Assembly (NCBI GenBank): GCA_023396045.1
Contig: JAEWXD010000052.1
Location: forward strand, 1 to 54,218
Source: Bacillota bacterium
GTDB taxonomy: Bacteria > Bacillota > Clostridia > Christensenellales > Aristaeellaceae
Direction: 5' to 3'
DNA length: 54,218 nucleotides
Part shown: in pieces, positions 40,214 through 47,894 of the stretch
Layout of the letters: each line of letters opens with the position of its first letter
Position numbering within the stretch: position 1 is the first letter of the stretch
Position numbers and translations under genes: made by a program
Notes under the pieces: model-generated
What the model was told of the DNA's origin: nothing
Database searches by the model: none
The model's input: the letters and a program-made list of their open reading frames with translations, nothing else

Positions 40214-41731
40214 ATGCAAACAATTCGTTTAACTGCAAAACAAATCACCATGGAATTCCCCGGCGTACGCGCGTTGGATAATGTGGATTTTTCTGTATGC
40301 ACCGGCGAAATTCGTGCCGTGGTTGGCGCCAACGGTGCAGGAAAGTCTACACTTATGAAGGTGCTTTCAGGTGCAAATCCGGAATACCGGGGTGAAGTAT
40401 ATTTAAATCAGGAACGCATAGAGCTGCGTAACCCTTTGGCTGCCAAAAAACATGGCATACAAATTGTATACCAAGAAGTAGATACAGCCCTTGTACCTAC
40501 ACTTTCTGTTGCAGAAAATGTTATGCTGAACGATATGATTATGCAAAAAGCCAAAAACCCATTTATTCAGTGGAAAAATGTGCATGCAGAAGCAGAAAAA
40601 GCATTGTCTAGGTTAAACATTCATATCAATACAAAGCTATTGGTGCAGGATTTAAGTTTGGCACAAAAACAAATGGTGTTGATTGCAAGGGCTTTACAGT
40701 CTGCGTGTAATTTTTTAATTTTAGATGAACCTACTGCACCTTTGAGCGATACAGAAACCCAAGAATTATTTAAAGTAGTGCAGTATTTACGGCAAAACGA
40801 AAACATTGCCATATTGTTTATATCCCATCGCATTAACGAAATTATTCAAATTTGTGATAATTATACCGTGATGCGTAACGGTCAAATTGTAGATACCACA
40901 CCCATTACAGAGCAAACCACATCCAAAGAAATTGTAGACAAAATGCTCGGCAGATCTTTTGAAGTGTTGCAATTAAATGAAAACAGTAACATAGGTGAAA
41001 CCATGTTTACAGTAGAAAATTTATGCAGTGCAGACGGAAAAGTGAACAATGTAAGCATGCATGTGCGCAAAGGTGAAATTGTAGGTATAGCCGGTTTGGT
41101 TGGTGCAGGGAAATCAGAGTTGTGTAAAACCATTTTTGGCGCCAATAAACAAAAAAGTGGTAAATTATTCCTCTTTGGTAAAGAGATAAAAATAGATAAC
41201 CCAAGCCAAGCCTTGAAAAACGGAATTGCCTTGGTACCGGAAGAACGGCGTAAGGAAGGCGTTTTGGTAAATGAAGACGTATCCTTTAACCTATCTGCTG
41301 CCTGTTTGGGTAAATTCTGCACCGCAGGTTTTATGAATAAAAATAAAATTGCAAAAAACGCAGAACATTTTATTCGCAATTTACATGTGGTTACCCCAAG
41401 TGCCAAACAATATGTAAAAAATTTGTCCGGTGGGAATCAGCAGAAAGTAGCCGTTGGCAAATGGCTTGCAGCAGATTGTAAAATATATATTTTTGATGAG
41501 CCAACCAAGGGCGTAGATGTAGGCGCCAAGCAAGAAATATTTAAGCTCATTAAAAATATTACACAGCAAGGCAATGGCGTTATTTATGCCACATGCGAAA
41601 ACAGTGAAATTCTATCTATTACAGACCGTGTATATGTACTATATGATGGGCAAGTGATGGCAGAATTTAATACAAAAGATGCAAATAATGAATTGATTAT
41701 GACTCACGCTGTGGGTAACAAAGCTCAATAA
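40214..41731 (+). CDS. Sugar ABC transporter ATPase, dual NBD (RbsA/MglA type)
   Basis: A 505-residue protein with two ATPase domains in tandem, as in RbsA/MglA. ATG at 40214 is preferred by GGGATGGA spacing; another in-frame ATG is at 40199. First domain: GANGAGKSTLMKVLSG, signature DLSLAQKQMVLIARAL, LILDEPTAPLSD. Second: GLVGAGKSELCKTIFG, signature LSGGNQQKVAVGKWLA, IYIFDEPTKGVDVG. The second catalytic site is often degenerate in this family. It powers import with the downstream permease. Its stop overlaps an ATG (TAATG) of the permease frame. Confidence 0.9.
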   Translation: MQTIRLTAKQITMEFPGVRALDNVDFSVCTGEIRAVVGANGAGKSTLMKVLSGANPEYRGEVYLNQERIELRNPLAAKKHGIQIVYQEVDTALVPTLSVAENVMLNDMIMQKAKNPFIQWKNVHAEAEKALSRLNIHINTKLLVQDLSLAQKQMVLIARALQSACNFLILDEPTAPLSDTETQELFKVVQYLRQNENIAILFISHRINEIIQICDNYTVMRNGQIVDTTPITEQTTSKEIVDKMLGRSFEVLQLNENSNIGETMFTVENLCSADGKVNNVSMHVRKGEIVGIAGLVGAGKSELCKTIFGANKQKSGKLFLFGKEIKIDNPSQALKNGIALVPEERRKEGVLVNEDVSFNLSAACLGKFCTAGFMNKNKIAKNAEHFIRNLHVVTPSAKQYVKNLSGGNQQKVAVGKWLAADCKIYIFDEPTKGVDVGAKQEIFKLIKNITQQGNGVIYATCENSEILSITDRVYVLYDGQVMAEFNTKDANNELIMTHAVGNKAQ

Positions 41732-41742
41732 TGGAGGAAAAT

Positions 41743-42732
41743 ATGGCTGAATTAACTAACAAAAATAAAAGTGTAAAAAGCTTCCTGTTAGACTGGGCGG
41801 CAGTGATTGCACTCATATTTTGCTTTATTATTTTTACGCTGGTAACCGGCAATAAATTTATGTCGCAAGCAAATATGATCAATATTCTGCGCGCTATGTC
41901 TATCACAACCGTATTTGGCATAGGCTTAACCGTAACCATGTCTACCGATGGTTTTGATATGTCTGCCTGCACCTTGGCAAGTGTGTCTGCCTATGTATTT
42001 GTTAGTATGTACTTGTGGTATGGTATGTCTTTGGTAATGTCTATTATCATTGCCATACTTGTAACCTTTGTACTGTATCAAATTACGATGTTTCTTATAT
42101 TGGTAACCAAAATTCCGGATATGCTGGCAACTGCAGCACTTATGTTTGTGCATCAAGGCCTTGGGCAATGGTATATTGGCGGTGGTGCTGTTTCTACAGG
42201 TGTGCGCTTACCAAACGGTGCAAAACCGGCAAGAATATTGCTTTCAGATGCATTTTTGGCAATTGGTAGATCCCCTTGGATTATTATCATTATGGTAGTG
42301 TGCGTGATTGCTGCTTATGTATTCTTAGAGTATACCAAATATGGTAGATTCATGTATGCCATGGGCGGCAATAAACAGGCTGCAAGGCTTTCCGGTATTA
42401 ACGTAAAACGCATACGTTATATGGCAGGTATGATCACCGCTGTGTTTATTGCTATTGGCGGCATATTGGTTGCTTCTCGTGGCAGTTCTGCACAAGTAGG
42501 TGCTGCAGATGGTTACTTTATGCAGGCTTTGGCAGCTGTGTTTGTTGGTCGCTCTGTGGGCGGCTTTAATAAACCAAATGCCCTTGGCACTTTGGTAGGC
42601 GCTATGCTTGTATCTACCTTAGAGAATGGCTTAACCATTATGGCGGTTTCTTATTATATACTTCCCGCTGTAAAAGGCGCAGTATTGGCATTGGCTTTGA
42701 TTGCAGCTTATGCAGGCAAAAAAGAAGAGTAG
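41743..42732 (+). CDS. Sugar ABC transporter permease (RbsC-like)
   Basis: A 329-residue permease; ATG at 41743 with the ribosome site GGAGG inside the preceding overlap is preferred over 41731. About eight to ten membrane segments. The motifs include GLTVTMSTDGFDMSACTLAS, an RbsC-like start, and FVGRSVGGFNKPNALGTLVGAML near the C-terminal end. Only one permease gene is present, so the channel is probably a homodimer, as in RbsABC. The predicted substrate is the same as for the binding protein. Confidence 0.88.
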   Translation: MAELTNKNKSVKSFLLDWAAVIALIFCFIIFTLVTGNKFMSQANMINILRAMSITTVFGIGLTVTMSTDGFDMSACTLASVSAYVFVSMYLWYGMSLVMSIIIAILVTFVLYQITMFLILVTKIPDMLATAALMFVHQGLGQWYIGGGAVSTGVRLPNGAKPARILLSDAFLAIGRSPWIIIIMVVCVIAAYVFLEYTKYGRFMYAMGGNKQAARLSGINVKRIRYMAGMITAVFIAIGGILVASRGSSAQVGAADGYFMQALAAVFVGRSVGGFNKPNALGTLVGAMLVSTLENGLTIMAVSYYILPAVKGAVLALALIAAYAGKKEE

Positions 42733-42742
42733 GAGCTGAAGT

Positions 42743-43951
42743 ATGAAATTTAACGAATATTTTTTAATGAAATCACAAGACGCAGCAGAATATGCACAAG
42801 AAAAACTGCCACAAATTCCATGGGATAAAGCTACCATACAAGCCAAAGAAATTGGTGATGGCAACTTAAATTATGTGTTTCGTGTGTTTGATGCAAAAGG
42901 CAATTCCGTTATTGTAAAACATGCAGGGGAGGCACTTCGTATTTCTGCCGACATGAAAGTTTCTACCGATAGAAACCGTATAGAATCCGAAATTTTAATG
43001 TTGCAGGATAAATTTGCAAAAGGTTTGGTTCCTAAAATTTATATGTACGATACCGTGATGTGCGCTTGCATTATGGAGGATTTATCTGAATACCAACTTA
43101 TGCGCTATGCTTTGATGGAACATAAAACCTTCCCCCGTTTTGCAGAAGATATTACTACATATATGGTAAATACCTTACTTCGTACCAGTGATGTGGTTAT
43201 GGAGCACAAAGCCAAAAAAGAATTGGTAAAGAGTTTTATTAACCCTGAGCTATGTGAAATTACAGAAGACTTGGTGCTTACCGAACCGTTTAATGATATC
43301 AATGGCCGCAACAAAGTATTTGCACCCAATGCCGCTTTTGTAAAAAAAGAATTATATGAAGATACTGCTTTACACTTAGAGGTAGCCAAAATCAAGTTTG
43401 ATTTTATGAACAATGCACAGGCACTATTGCATGGTGATTTACACTCCGGCTCCATATTTGTAACCCAAGAAAAAACAAAAGTGTTTGACCCTGAATTTGC
43501 ATTTTATGGCCCTATGGGCTATGATATTGGTAACTTGGTAGCCAATTTGATTTTTGCTTGGAACAATGGCCATGCCTATGGTAAAACAGAGTTCTGTGCT
43601 TGGATTGTAGAAACCATAGAAAAAGTAATGGATTTGTTTATTCAAAAATTCAAAGCAAGCTACCGGGAATATGTTAGCGACGCAATGGCAAAAACCAAAG
43701 GCTTTATGGAGCATTACTTAGGCACTGTTTTGGCAGATACTGCTGCTTTTGCCGGCACAGAGCTTATTCGCAGAACCGTTGGTATGGCACAAGTAAAAGA
43801 TATTACCACTATTGCAGATGAGCAAAAACGTGCTTATGCAGAACGCGTAAACATTATTACAGCAAAAAAATATATTATGAACAGGCAAAGCTATGATAGT
43901 GGTGCAGACTTTGTAAAAACCCTGCACCAAGCCATAGAAGAAGCCAAATAA
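42743..43951 (+). CDS. mtnK: S-methyl-5-thioribose kinase MtnK
   Basis: A 402-residue APH-fold kinase that phosphorylates 5-methylthioribose to its 1-phosphate in the methionine-salvage pathway. IGDGNLNYVFRVFDA, QALLHGDLHSGSIFVTQ (catalytic loop), FDPEFAFYGPMGYDIGNLVAN (metal-binding) and DLSEYQLMRYAL match the MtnK blocks. Ribosome site TAGGAG. It lies ten bases after the permease gene and nine before mtnA, so the importer and both enzymes are one unit. Confidence 0.93.
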   Translation: MKFNEYFLMKSQDAAEYAQEKLPQIPWDKATIQAKEIGDGNLNYVFRVFDAKGNSVIVKHAGEALRISADMKVSTDRNRIESEILMLQDKFAKGLVPKIYMYDTVMCACIMEDLSEYQLMRYALMEHKTFPRFAEDITTYMVNTLLRTSDVVMEHKAKKELVKSFINPELCEITEDLVLTEPFNDINGRNKVFAPNAAFVKKELYEDTALHLEVAKIKFDFMNNAQALLHGDLHSGSIFVTQEKTKVFDPEFAFYGPMGYDIGNLVANLIFAWNNGHAYGKTEFCAWIVETIEKVMDLFIQKFKASYREYVSDAMAKTKGFMEHYLGTVLADTAAFAGTELIRRTVGMAQVKDITTIADEQKRAYAERVNIITAKKYIMNRQSYDSGADFVKTLHQAIEEAK

Positions 43952-43960
43952 GGAGTAACC

Positions 43961-45046
43961 ATGCAAAACGAAAATATTATGAATGTGGATACCGTGTCCT
44001 TAGACGAAGTAAACCAAAGGCTACTCATTATAGACCAAACCAAACTTCCCAACGAAGTAGAAATTCTTTCTTTAAGGGAGCAAAAAGATATTTGGAACGC
44101 CATCTATCTTTTGCAAGTGCGTGGTGCCCCTGCCATTGGCGTGGCTGCTGCCATTGGTGTATATCTTGCCGCCTTGGATATTGACACACAAGACTATGCA
44201 AGCTTTGTAATCGAATTTACAAAAGCCAAAGAATATTTAGCCTCTTCCAGACCAACGGCTGTAAATCTTTTCTGGGCACTTAACCGTATGGAAAAAGTAG
44301 TGCAAGACAATGCCCACCGCAGTGTAGCAGAAATCAAACAACTTTTGCATGATGAAGCCATTGCCATTCGTGAAGAAGATATTTGGGTTTGCAGAATGCT
44401 GGGCGAATACGGTTTAAGCCTTATTAAAGATGGTGATGGTATTTTAACCCACTGCAATGCAGGGCAACTTGCAACCGTAAAATATGGTACAGCCTTGGCA
44501 CCCATTCACGTTGGTGTAGAAAAAGGTATGCGATTTAAAGTCTTTACAGACGAAACGCGTCCACTTTTGCAAGGCGCAAGGCTTTCTGCCTTTGAGCTAA
44601 GCTCTCATGGTGTAGACACCACTGTGATTTGCGACAATATGGCATCCATCGTTATGAAAAACGGCTGGGTACAAGCTATTTTTGTAGGTTGTGATAGGGT
44701 AGCTGCCAATGGTGATGCTGCCAACAAAATCGGAACCTCCGGTGTAGCCATTTTGGCAAAACACTATGGCATACCGTTCTATGTTTGCGCACCAACCAGC
44801 ACCATAGATATGAATATTGCCCACGGCAATGATATCCCTATAGAAGAACGCCCTGCCCATGAAGTAACAGAAATGTGGTATGCAAAACGCATGGCTCCCG
44901 CCAATGTAAAAGTGTATAACCCGGCTTTTGACGTAACAGACAATGATCTCATCACCGCCATTATTACCGAGTATGGTATTGCAAGGGCACCGTATAGCCA
45001 AAGCTTGCAAGAGATATTTGCTAAAAAGGCAAATCATAAGAAATAA
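43961..45046 (+). CDS. mtnA: S-methyl-5-thioribose-1-phosphate isomerase MtnA
   Basis: A 361-residue enzyme that converts methylthioribose-1-phosphate to methylthioribulose-1-phosphate. It belongs to the eIF2B-like isomerase family: LQVRGAPAIGVAAAIGV, ILTHCNAGQLATVKYGTAL (catalytic Cys), FTDETRPLLQGARLSAFEL, GCDRVAANGDAANKIGTSG (catalytic Asp) and APTSTIDMNIAHGNDIPIEER. Length is standard. The rest of the pathway (MtnB, MtnW/X/D or an aldolase) is not in the window, so the product must be used by genes elsewhere. Confidence 0.95.
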   Translation: MQNENIMNVDTVSLDEVNQRLLIIDQTKLPNEVEILSLREQKDIWNAIYLLQVRGAPAIGVAAAIGVYLAALDIDTQDYASFVIEFTKAKEYLASSRPTAVNLFWALNRMEKVVQDNAHRSVAEIKQLLHDEAIAIREEDIWVCRMLGEYGLSLIKDGDGILTHCNAGQLATVKYGTALAPIHVGVEKGMRFKVFTDETRPLLQGARLSAFELSSHGVDTTVICDNMASIVMKNGWVQAIFVGCDRVAANGDAANKIGTSGVAILAKHYGIPFYVCAPTSTIDMNIAHGNDIPIEERPAHEVTEMWYAKRMAPANVKVYNPAFDVTDNDLITAIITEYGIARAPYSQSLQEIFAKKANHKK

Positions 45047-45053
45047 GTAATAT

Positions 45054-45107
45054 AATCATCAAATGTTCGTGTTTTTGTATAAAAAAACAAAGCGTTTGGT
45101 GATTTTT
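45054..45107 (+). terminator. Intrinsic terminator of the mtn operon
   Basis: The arms AATCATCAAATG and CGTTTGGTGATT pair over twelve positions with two wobbles and enclose an inner GTTTTT / AAAAAC stem; TTT follows. Confidence 0.65.
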
Positions 45108-45129
45108 ATATAGCCTTTTTTACTTTTTA

Positions 45130-45138
45130 TGCTATAAT
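45130..45138 (+). promoter_or_regulatory. Extended -10 promoter of the PhnD-like gene
   Basis: TGCTATAAT is a perfect extended -10 box about 25 bases before the AAGGAGGAAG ribosome site. Confidence 0.5.
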
Positions 45139-45170
45139 GAACGTAGATATAAAATATCAAGGAGGAAGTT

Positions 45171-46223
45171 ATGAAAAAATTACTCTCTATTGTACTCGCT
45201 TTGGCACTTTGCCTTTCTTTGGCAAGCGGCTTAGCAGAAGGCTTGAAATTAGATCGCGTATTGGAACTACAATTTGTTCCCAGCAAAGATGCAGACGTTA
45301 TTATTCAAGGTACAAAGAACTTACCAGAACTTTTAAAAAAAGCCCTTTTAGAAGAAGGTGTTGAAGTAAAAGGCGTTAATATCACCGTTGGTGTAGATTA
45401 CAGTGCTGTTGGCGAAGCCATGGGCGCAGGCAGTATTGACCTTGGTTGGTTGCCGGGTGGTACCTATGCTATTTACTCCCAAAGCAAAGAAGTAGACGTT
45501 GTTTTAACCGCTACTCGTAATGGTCTTAGCAACGATAGCACAGACCCTAAAACATGGAACGGTGAAGCAAACAAAACTTTAAAAGACGGCCCACAAGTTA
45601 CATACTACCGTTCTTTAATTTATGCTACACCTTCTAAATATGGTAAAGAATTGGCAGCCAAAGTAAACGCTGGCGAAAAATTAACATGGGAAGACCTTAA
45701 CAAAGCCAATTGGGCAGTTATGAAAAACAGCTCTTCTGCTGGTTACATTTACCCAACACTCTGGCTCATGGAAAACTATGGCAAAAAAATTACAGACTTA
45801 GAACATGCTGCAACCATGGGTGGCGGCTATGGTGAAGCTTTTGCACAAGCAGCTGCAGAATCTGTAGACATCATTGTTTGCTATGCAGATGGCCGTAACG
45901 ACTATGAAGAAGCTTGGAATATCAAAGCTGGTGAAAGCGATTCTACCGGTAAAGGCGGTATGGGTAGAGAAGAATCCATTTGGAACGAAATGGCAGTTAT
46001 CGGTGTAACCGAAGGTATTTATAACGATACCGTTGCTATTAGCACAGCCAATGATGATATTTACAATCCCGTATTTGTAGAAGCTATTCAAAATGCTTTA
46101 ATCAAAGTTATCGAAACTCCGGAAGGTCAAGAAATCTTTAGCGTATATAGCCACACAGGCTATGCCAAAGCTACAGATGCAGACTATGACGGCGCTCGTA
46201 AAGCTTTAGATGCAGCTAAATAA
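45171..46223 (+). CDS. PhnD-like phosphate/phosphonate ABC substrate-binding protein, orphan
   Basis: A 350-residue exported binding protein. The signal peptide MKKLLSIVLALALCLSLASG has no usable lipobox (the Cys is inside the hydrophobic core). LELQFVPSKDADVII, the GVDYSAVGEAMGAGSIDLGWLPGG segment and YYRSLIYATPSK match the PhnD family (phosphonate/phosphite/phosphate binding). No permease or ATPase gene follows; a terminator and a decayed region come next. It could serve a transporter elsewhere, or its partners may have been lost. It has its own promoter and is separated from mtnA by a terminator. Confidence 0.85.
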   Translation: MKKLLSIVLALALCLSLASGLAEGLKLDRVLELQFVPSKDADVIIQGTKNLPELLKKALLEEGVEVKGVNITVGVDYSAVGEAMGAGSIDLGWLPGGTYAIYSQSKEVDVVLTATRNGLSNDSTDPKTWNGEANKTLKDGPQVTYYRSLIYATPSKYGKELAAKVNAGEKLTWEDLNKANWAVMKNSSSAGYIYPTLWLMENYGKKITDLEHAATMGGGYGEAFAQAAAESVDIIVCYADGRNDYEEAWNIKAGESDSTGKGGMGREESIWNEMAVIGVTEGIYNDTVAISTANDDIYNPVFVEAIQNALIKVIETPEGQEIFSVYSHTGYAKATDADYDGARKALDAAK

Positions 46224-46235
46224 TAAGCAAAATTT

Positions 46236-46262
46236 AAACAGCCTTGTAAAAGGCTGTTTTTG
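46236..46262 (+). terminator. Intrinsic terminator of the PhnD-like gene
   Basis: An eight-base-pair stem AAACAGCC / GGCTGTTT with loop TTGTAAAA is followed by a T-run. Confidence 0.85.
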
Positions 46263-46594
46263 TATGCAGAAAACATTGTTGTTTTAGAAAGTGTAATGAA
46301 TAAGCATAGAACATAGTAAATGTGCAGCAATGTGATATAATAGAAGATATATAAATGCAGAATTTGATTATCAGAACAATCACATAAGATGATACAGAAA
46401 GGTTTTGCCCAATTTAAAGAACAAAATATAGAGAGAAAAGAGTTCTTGTGCTCCTTGAAGCGCAAATATCCCTCTATCAGTTTTCGGATAAACTGTGAGG
46501 AAATATTTTTCTGTATTATGTTAATCTGGCAAAGCGTATAGAAGATAGGTGTTTAGCTTATTAAGATATGTATTGGAAGGTAAGGAGAAAGCGC
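46263..46594 (+). other. 332-base decayed region without a recognisable gene
   Basis: No reading frame with a convincing family match. A perfect extended -10 box TGATATAAT lies at 46333-46341 and a 50-codon open frame at 46389-46541 has no recognisable match. The base composition and stop density suggest non-functional sequence, probably remnants linked to the adjacent pseudogene. Confidence 0.4.
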
Positions 46595-46900
46595 ATGGAA
46601 AAGTAGATTGCGGCATTGGCAACTGATGAACAGCCTGCAATAGATATATTTAAGACAATTGCATATGAAACTGGCGAAAACAGATTTATTATAAGTAAAG
46701 AGAACCTTATAAAAGATTTTTTTCATCTTAGCAATAAAATTGCAGGAAGCATTTTGCAAAAGGTAATAAATTATAGAATAAAATTGGCGATAATAGGCGA
46801 TTTTTCTAATTACAACGCACATATATGAATGCAATAGTAGAAACAATATATATCTGTTGAAAATGAAGCGAAAGCTTTGGCTTTGTTAGGCAAAAGATAG
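46595..46900 (+). pseudogene. DUF4180 pseudogene
   Basis: ATG at 46595 follows AAGGAGAAA, but codon 4 is TAG (46604-46606). The same frame continues with IAYETGENRFIISKENLIKD, HLSNKIAGSILQKVINY and KLAIIGDFSNY, close to the DUF4180 family core. At 46826 it meets TGA. The next frame over then reads IYECNSRNNIY, and the first frame resumes with VENEAKALALLG. This pattern, a nonsense codon and two frame changes around a small deletion, shows a broken copy. DUF4180 proteins are small (about 115 residues), of unknown role. Confidence 0.75.
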
Positions 46901-46926
46901 ATTGTTGCAAATTATACATATGCCCT

Positions 46927-46952
46927 AAACAGCAAAGCGATTTGCTGTTTTT
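46927..46952 (+). terminator. Terminator of the DUF4180 pseudogene
   Basis: A perfect ten-base-pair stem AAACAGCAAA / TTTGCTGTTT with loop GCGA is followed by TT. The hairpin is still intact although the gene is broken. Confidence 0.75.
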
Positions 46953-47047
46953 AATTTGCTAAAAAGTAATACATTAACTAACCACAGAATTATTTTAAAA
47001 ATGCGCAATCTATTCTACCAAATGAATGCACTGTGTATAGAGGTATT

Positions 47048-47076
47048 TTGACAAAAAATATACTGTGTGTTACAAT
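47048..47076 (+). promoter_or_regulatory. Strong promoter of the YwaF-like gene
   Basis: A perfect TTGACA and TACAAT are separated by 17 bases, with an extended -10 TG, 30 bases before the start codon. Confidence 0.7.
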
Positions 47077-47105
47077 TTTGTAGATTAAGCTTTGGAGGAA
47101 ACTGC

Positions 47106-47852
47106 ATGACATATTTTTTTAGGGGTATAGAAGATGGTATGCCCATGACTTGGTATGGCACAGTGCATATTGCATTGCTTTTGTTCTGGCTTTTGGGTAT
47201 GGCTTCTATTGTAGCTTATAAAAAGCATATTCCCAAATATTTTAAAAATGATTTGTTGCTTAAAATATTTGCGAGTATACTCTTGGCAGACCAAATTATA
47301 CTCTACTCCTGGCAATTTGGGTCGGGCTATTTTAATTGGCATATGTCTTTGCCTTTATACCATTGCAGGGTAGGCACCGTTTTGATAATCATTGCTACCT
47401 TTAGCAACAATACATGGGCAAAAGCCGTAGGTATCTATTGGGCTATTTTGGGCAGTTTAATGGCAATGCTGCTTCCGGATATGTATTTATTTAAGTTCCC
47501 GCATTATACCAATTTTCAATTTTTTGTTGTTCATATACTGTTAGGCTTTATGGTAATGTATACCATTGCCGTGCAAAATTATTGTTTCCCTAAAAAAGAT
47601 TTAAAACGCGTGTTTATTTTTTCTAATATATTTAACATTTGTGTGGCTGCTTTTAATATTTGCATGCGCCCATATTTCCCGTCAATCAACTATGCCTTTA
47701 TGTATGAAGTACCACCCATGTTAAAAAGTTCTTTAAACTTTCCTTTATATATATATTTGCCGGTTATACTCTTGCTGTATAATGTAATTACTTTTGTAAT
47801 ATGGTGCGTAGGTAAGCGAATCTATGCCCTGCAAAAGAAAATTTGTAAATAA
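47106..47852 (+). CDS. YwaF/TIGR02206-family membrane protein
   Basis: A 248-residue protein with six to seven membrane segments. ATG at 47106 follows TTGGAGGAAA; an in-frame extension 39 bases upstream would cover the promoter and lacks a site. The N-terminal MTWYGTVHIALLLFWLLG, then QFGSGYFNWHMSLPLYHCRVG (characteristic Trp/His/Pro/Leu-rich loop) and the later NYAFMYEVPP segment match the YwaF family, whose function is unknown. It is a single-gene unit between a strong promoter and a strong terminator. Confidence 0.8.
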   Translation: MTYFFRGIEDGMPMTWYGTVHIALLLFWLLGMASIVAYKKHIPKYFKNDLLLKIFASILLADQIILYSWQFGSGYFNWHMSLPLYHCRVGTVLIIIATFSNNTWAKAVGIYWAILGSLMAMLLPDMYLFKFPHYTNFQFFVVHILLGFMVMYTIAVQNYCFPKKDLKRVFIFSNIFNICVAAFNICMRPYFPSINYAFMYEVPPMLKSSLNFPLYIYLPVILLLYNVITFVIWCVGKRIYALQKKICK

Positions 47853-47857
47853 TAATT

Positions 47858-47894
47858 AAAATGCACTTCACATATTTTGTGAAGTGCATTTTTT
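47858..47894. terminator. Bidirectional terminator between the YwaF-like and PMT-like genes
   Basis: A perfect 14-base-pair stem AAATGCACTTCACA / TGTGAAGTGCATTT is followed by a T-run, and serves both convergent genes. Confidence 0.9.

Noticed and set aside
46389..46541. 50-codon open frame beginning MIQKGFAQFKEQN
   Set aside because: No recognisable family, no ribosome site, and it sits in the decayed stretch before the DUF4180 pseudogene.
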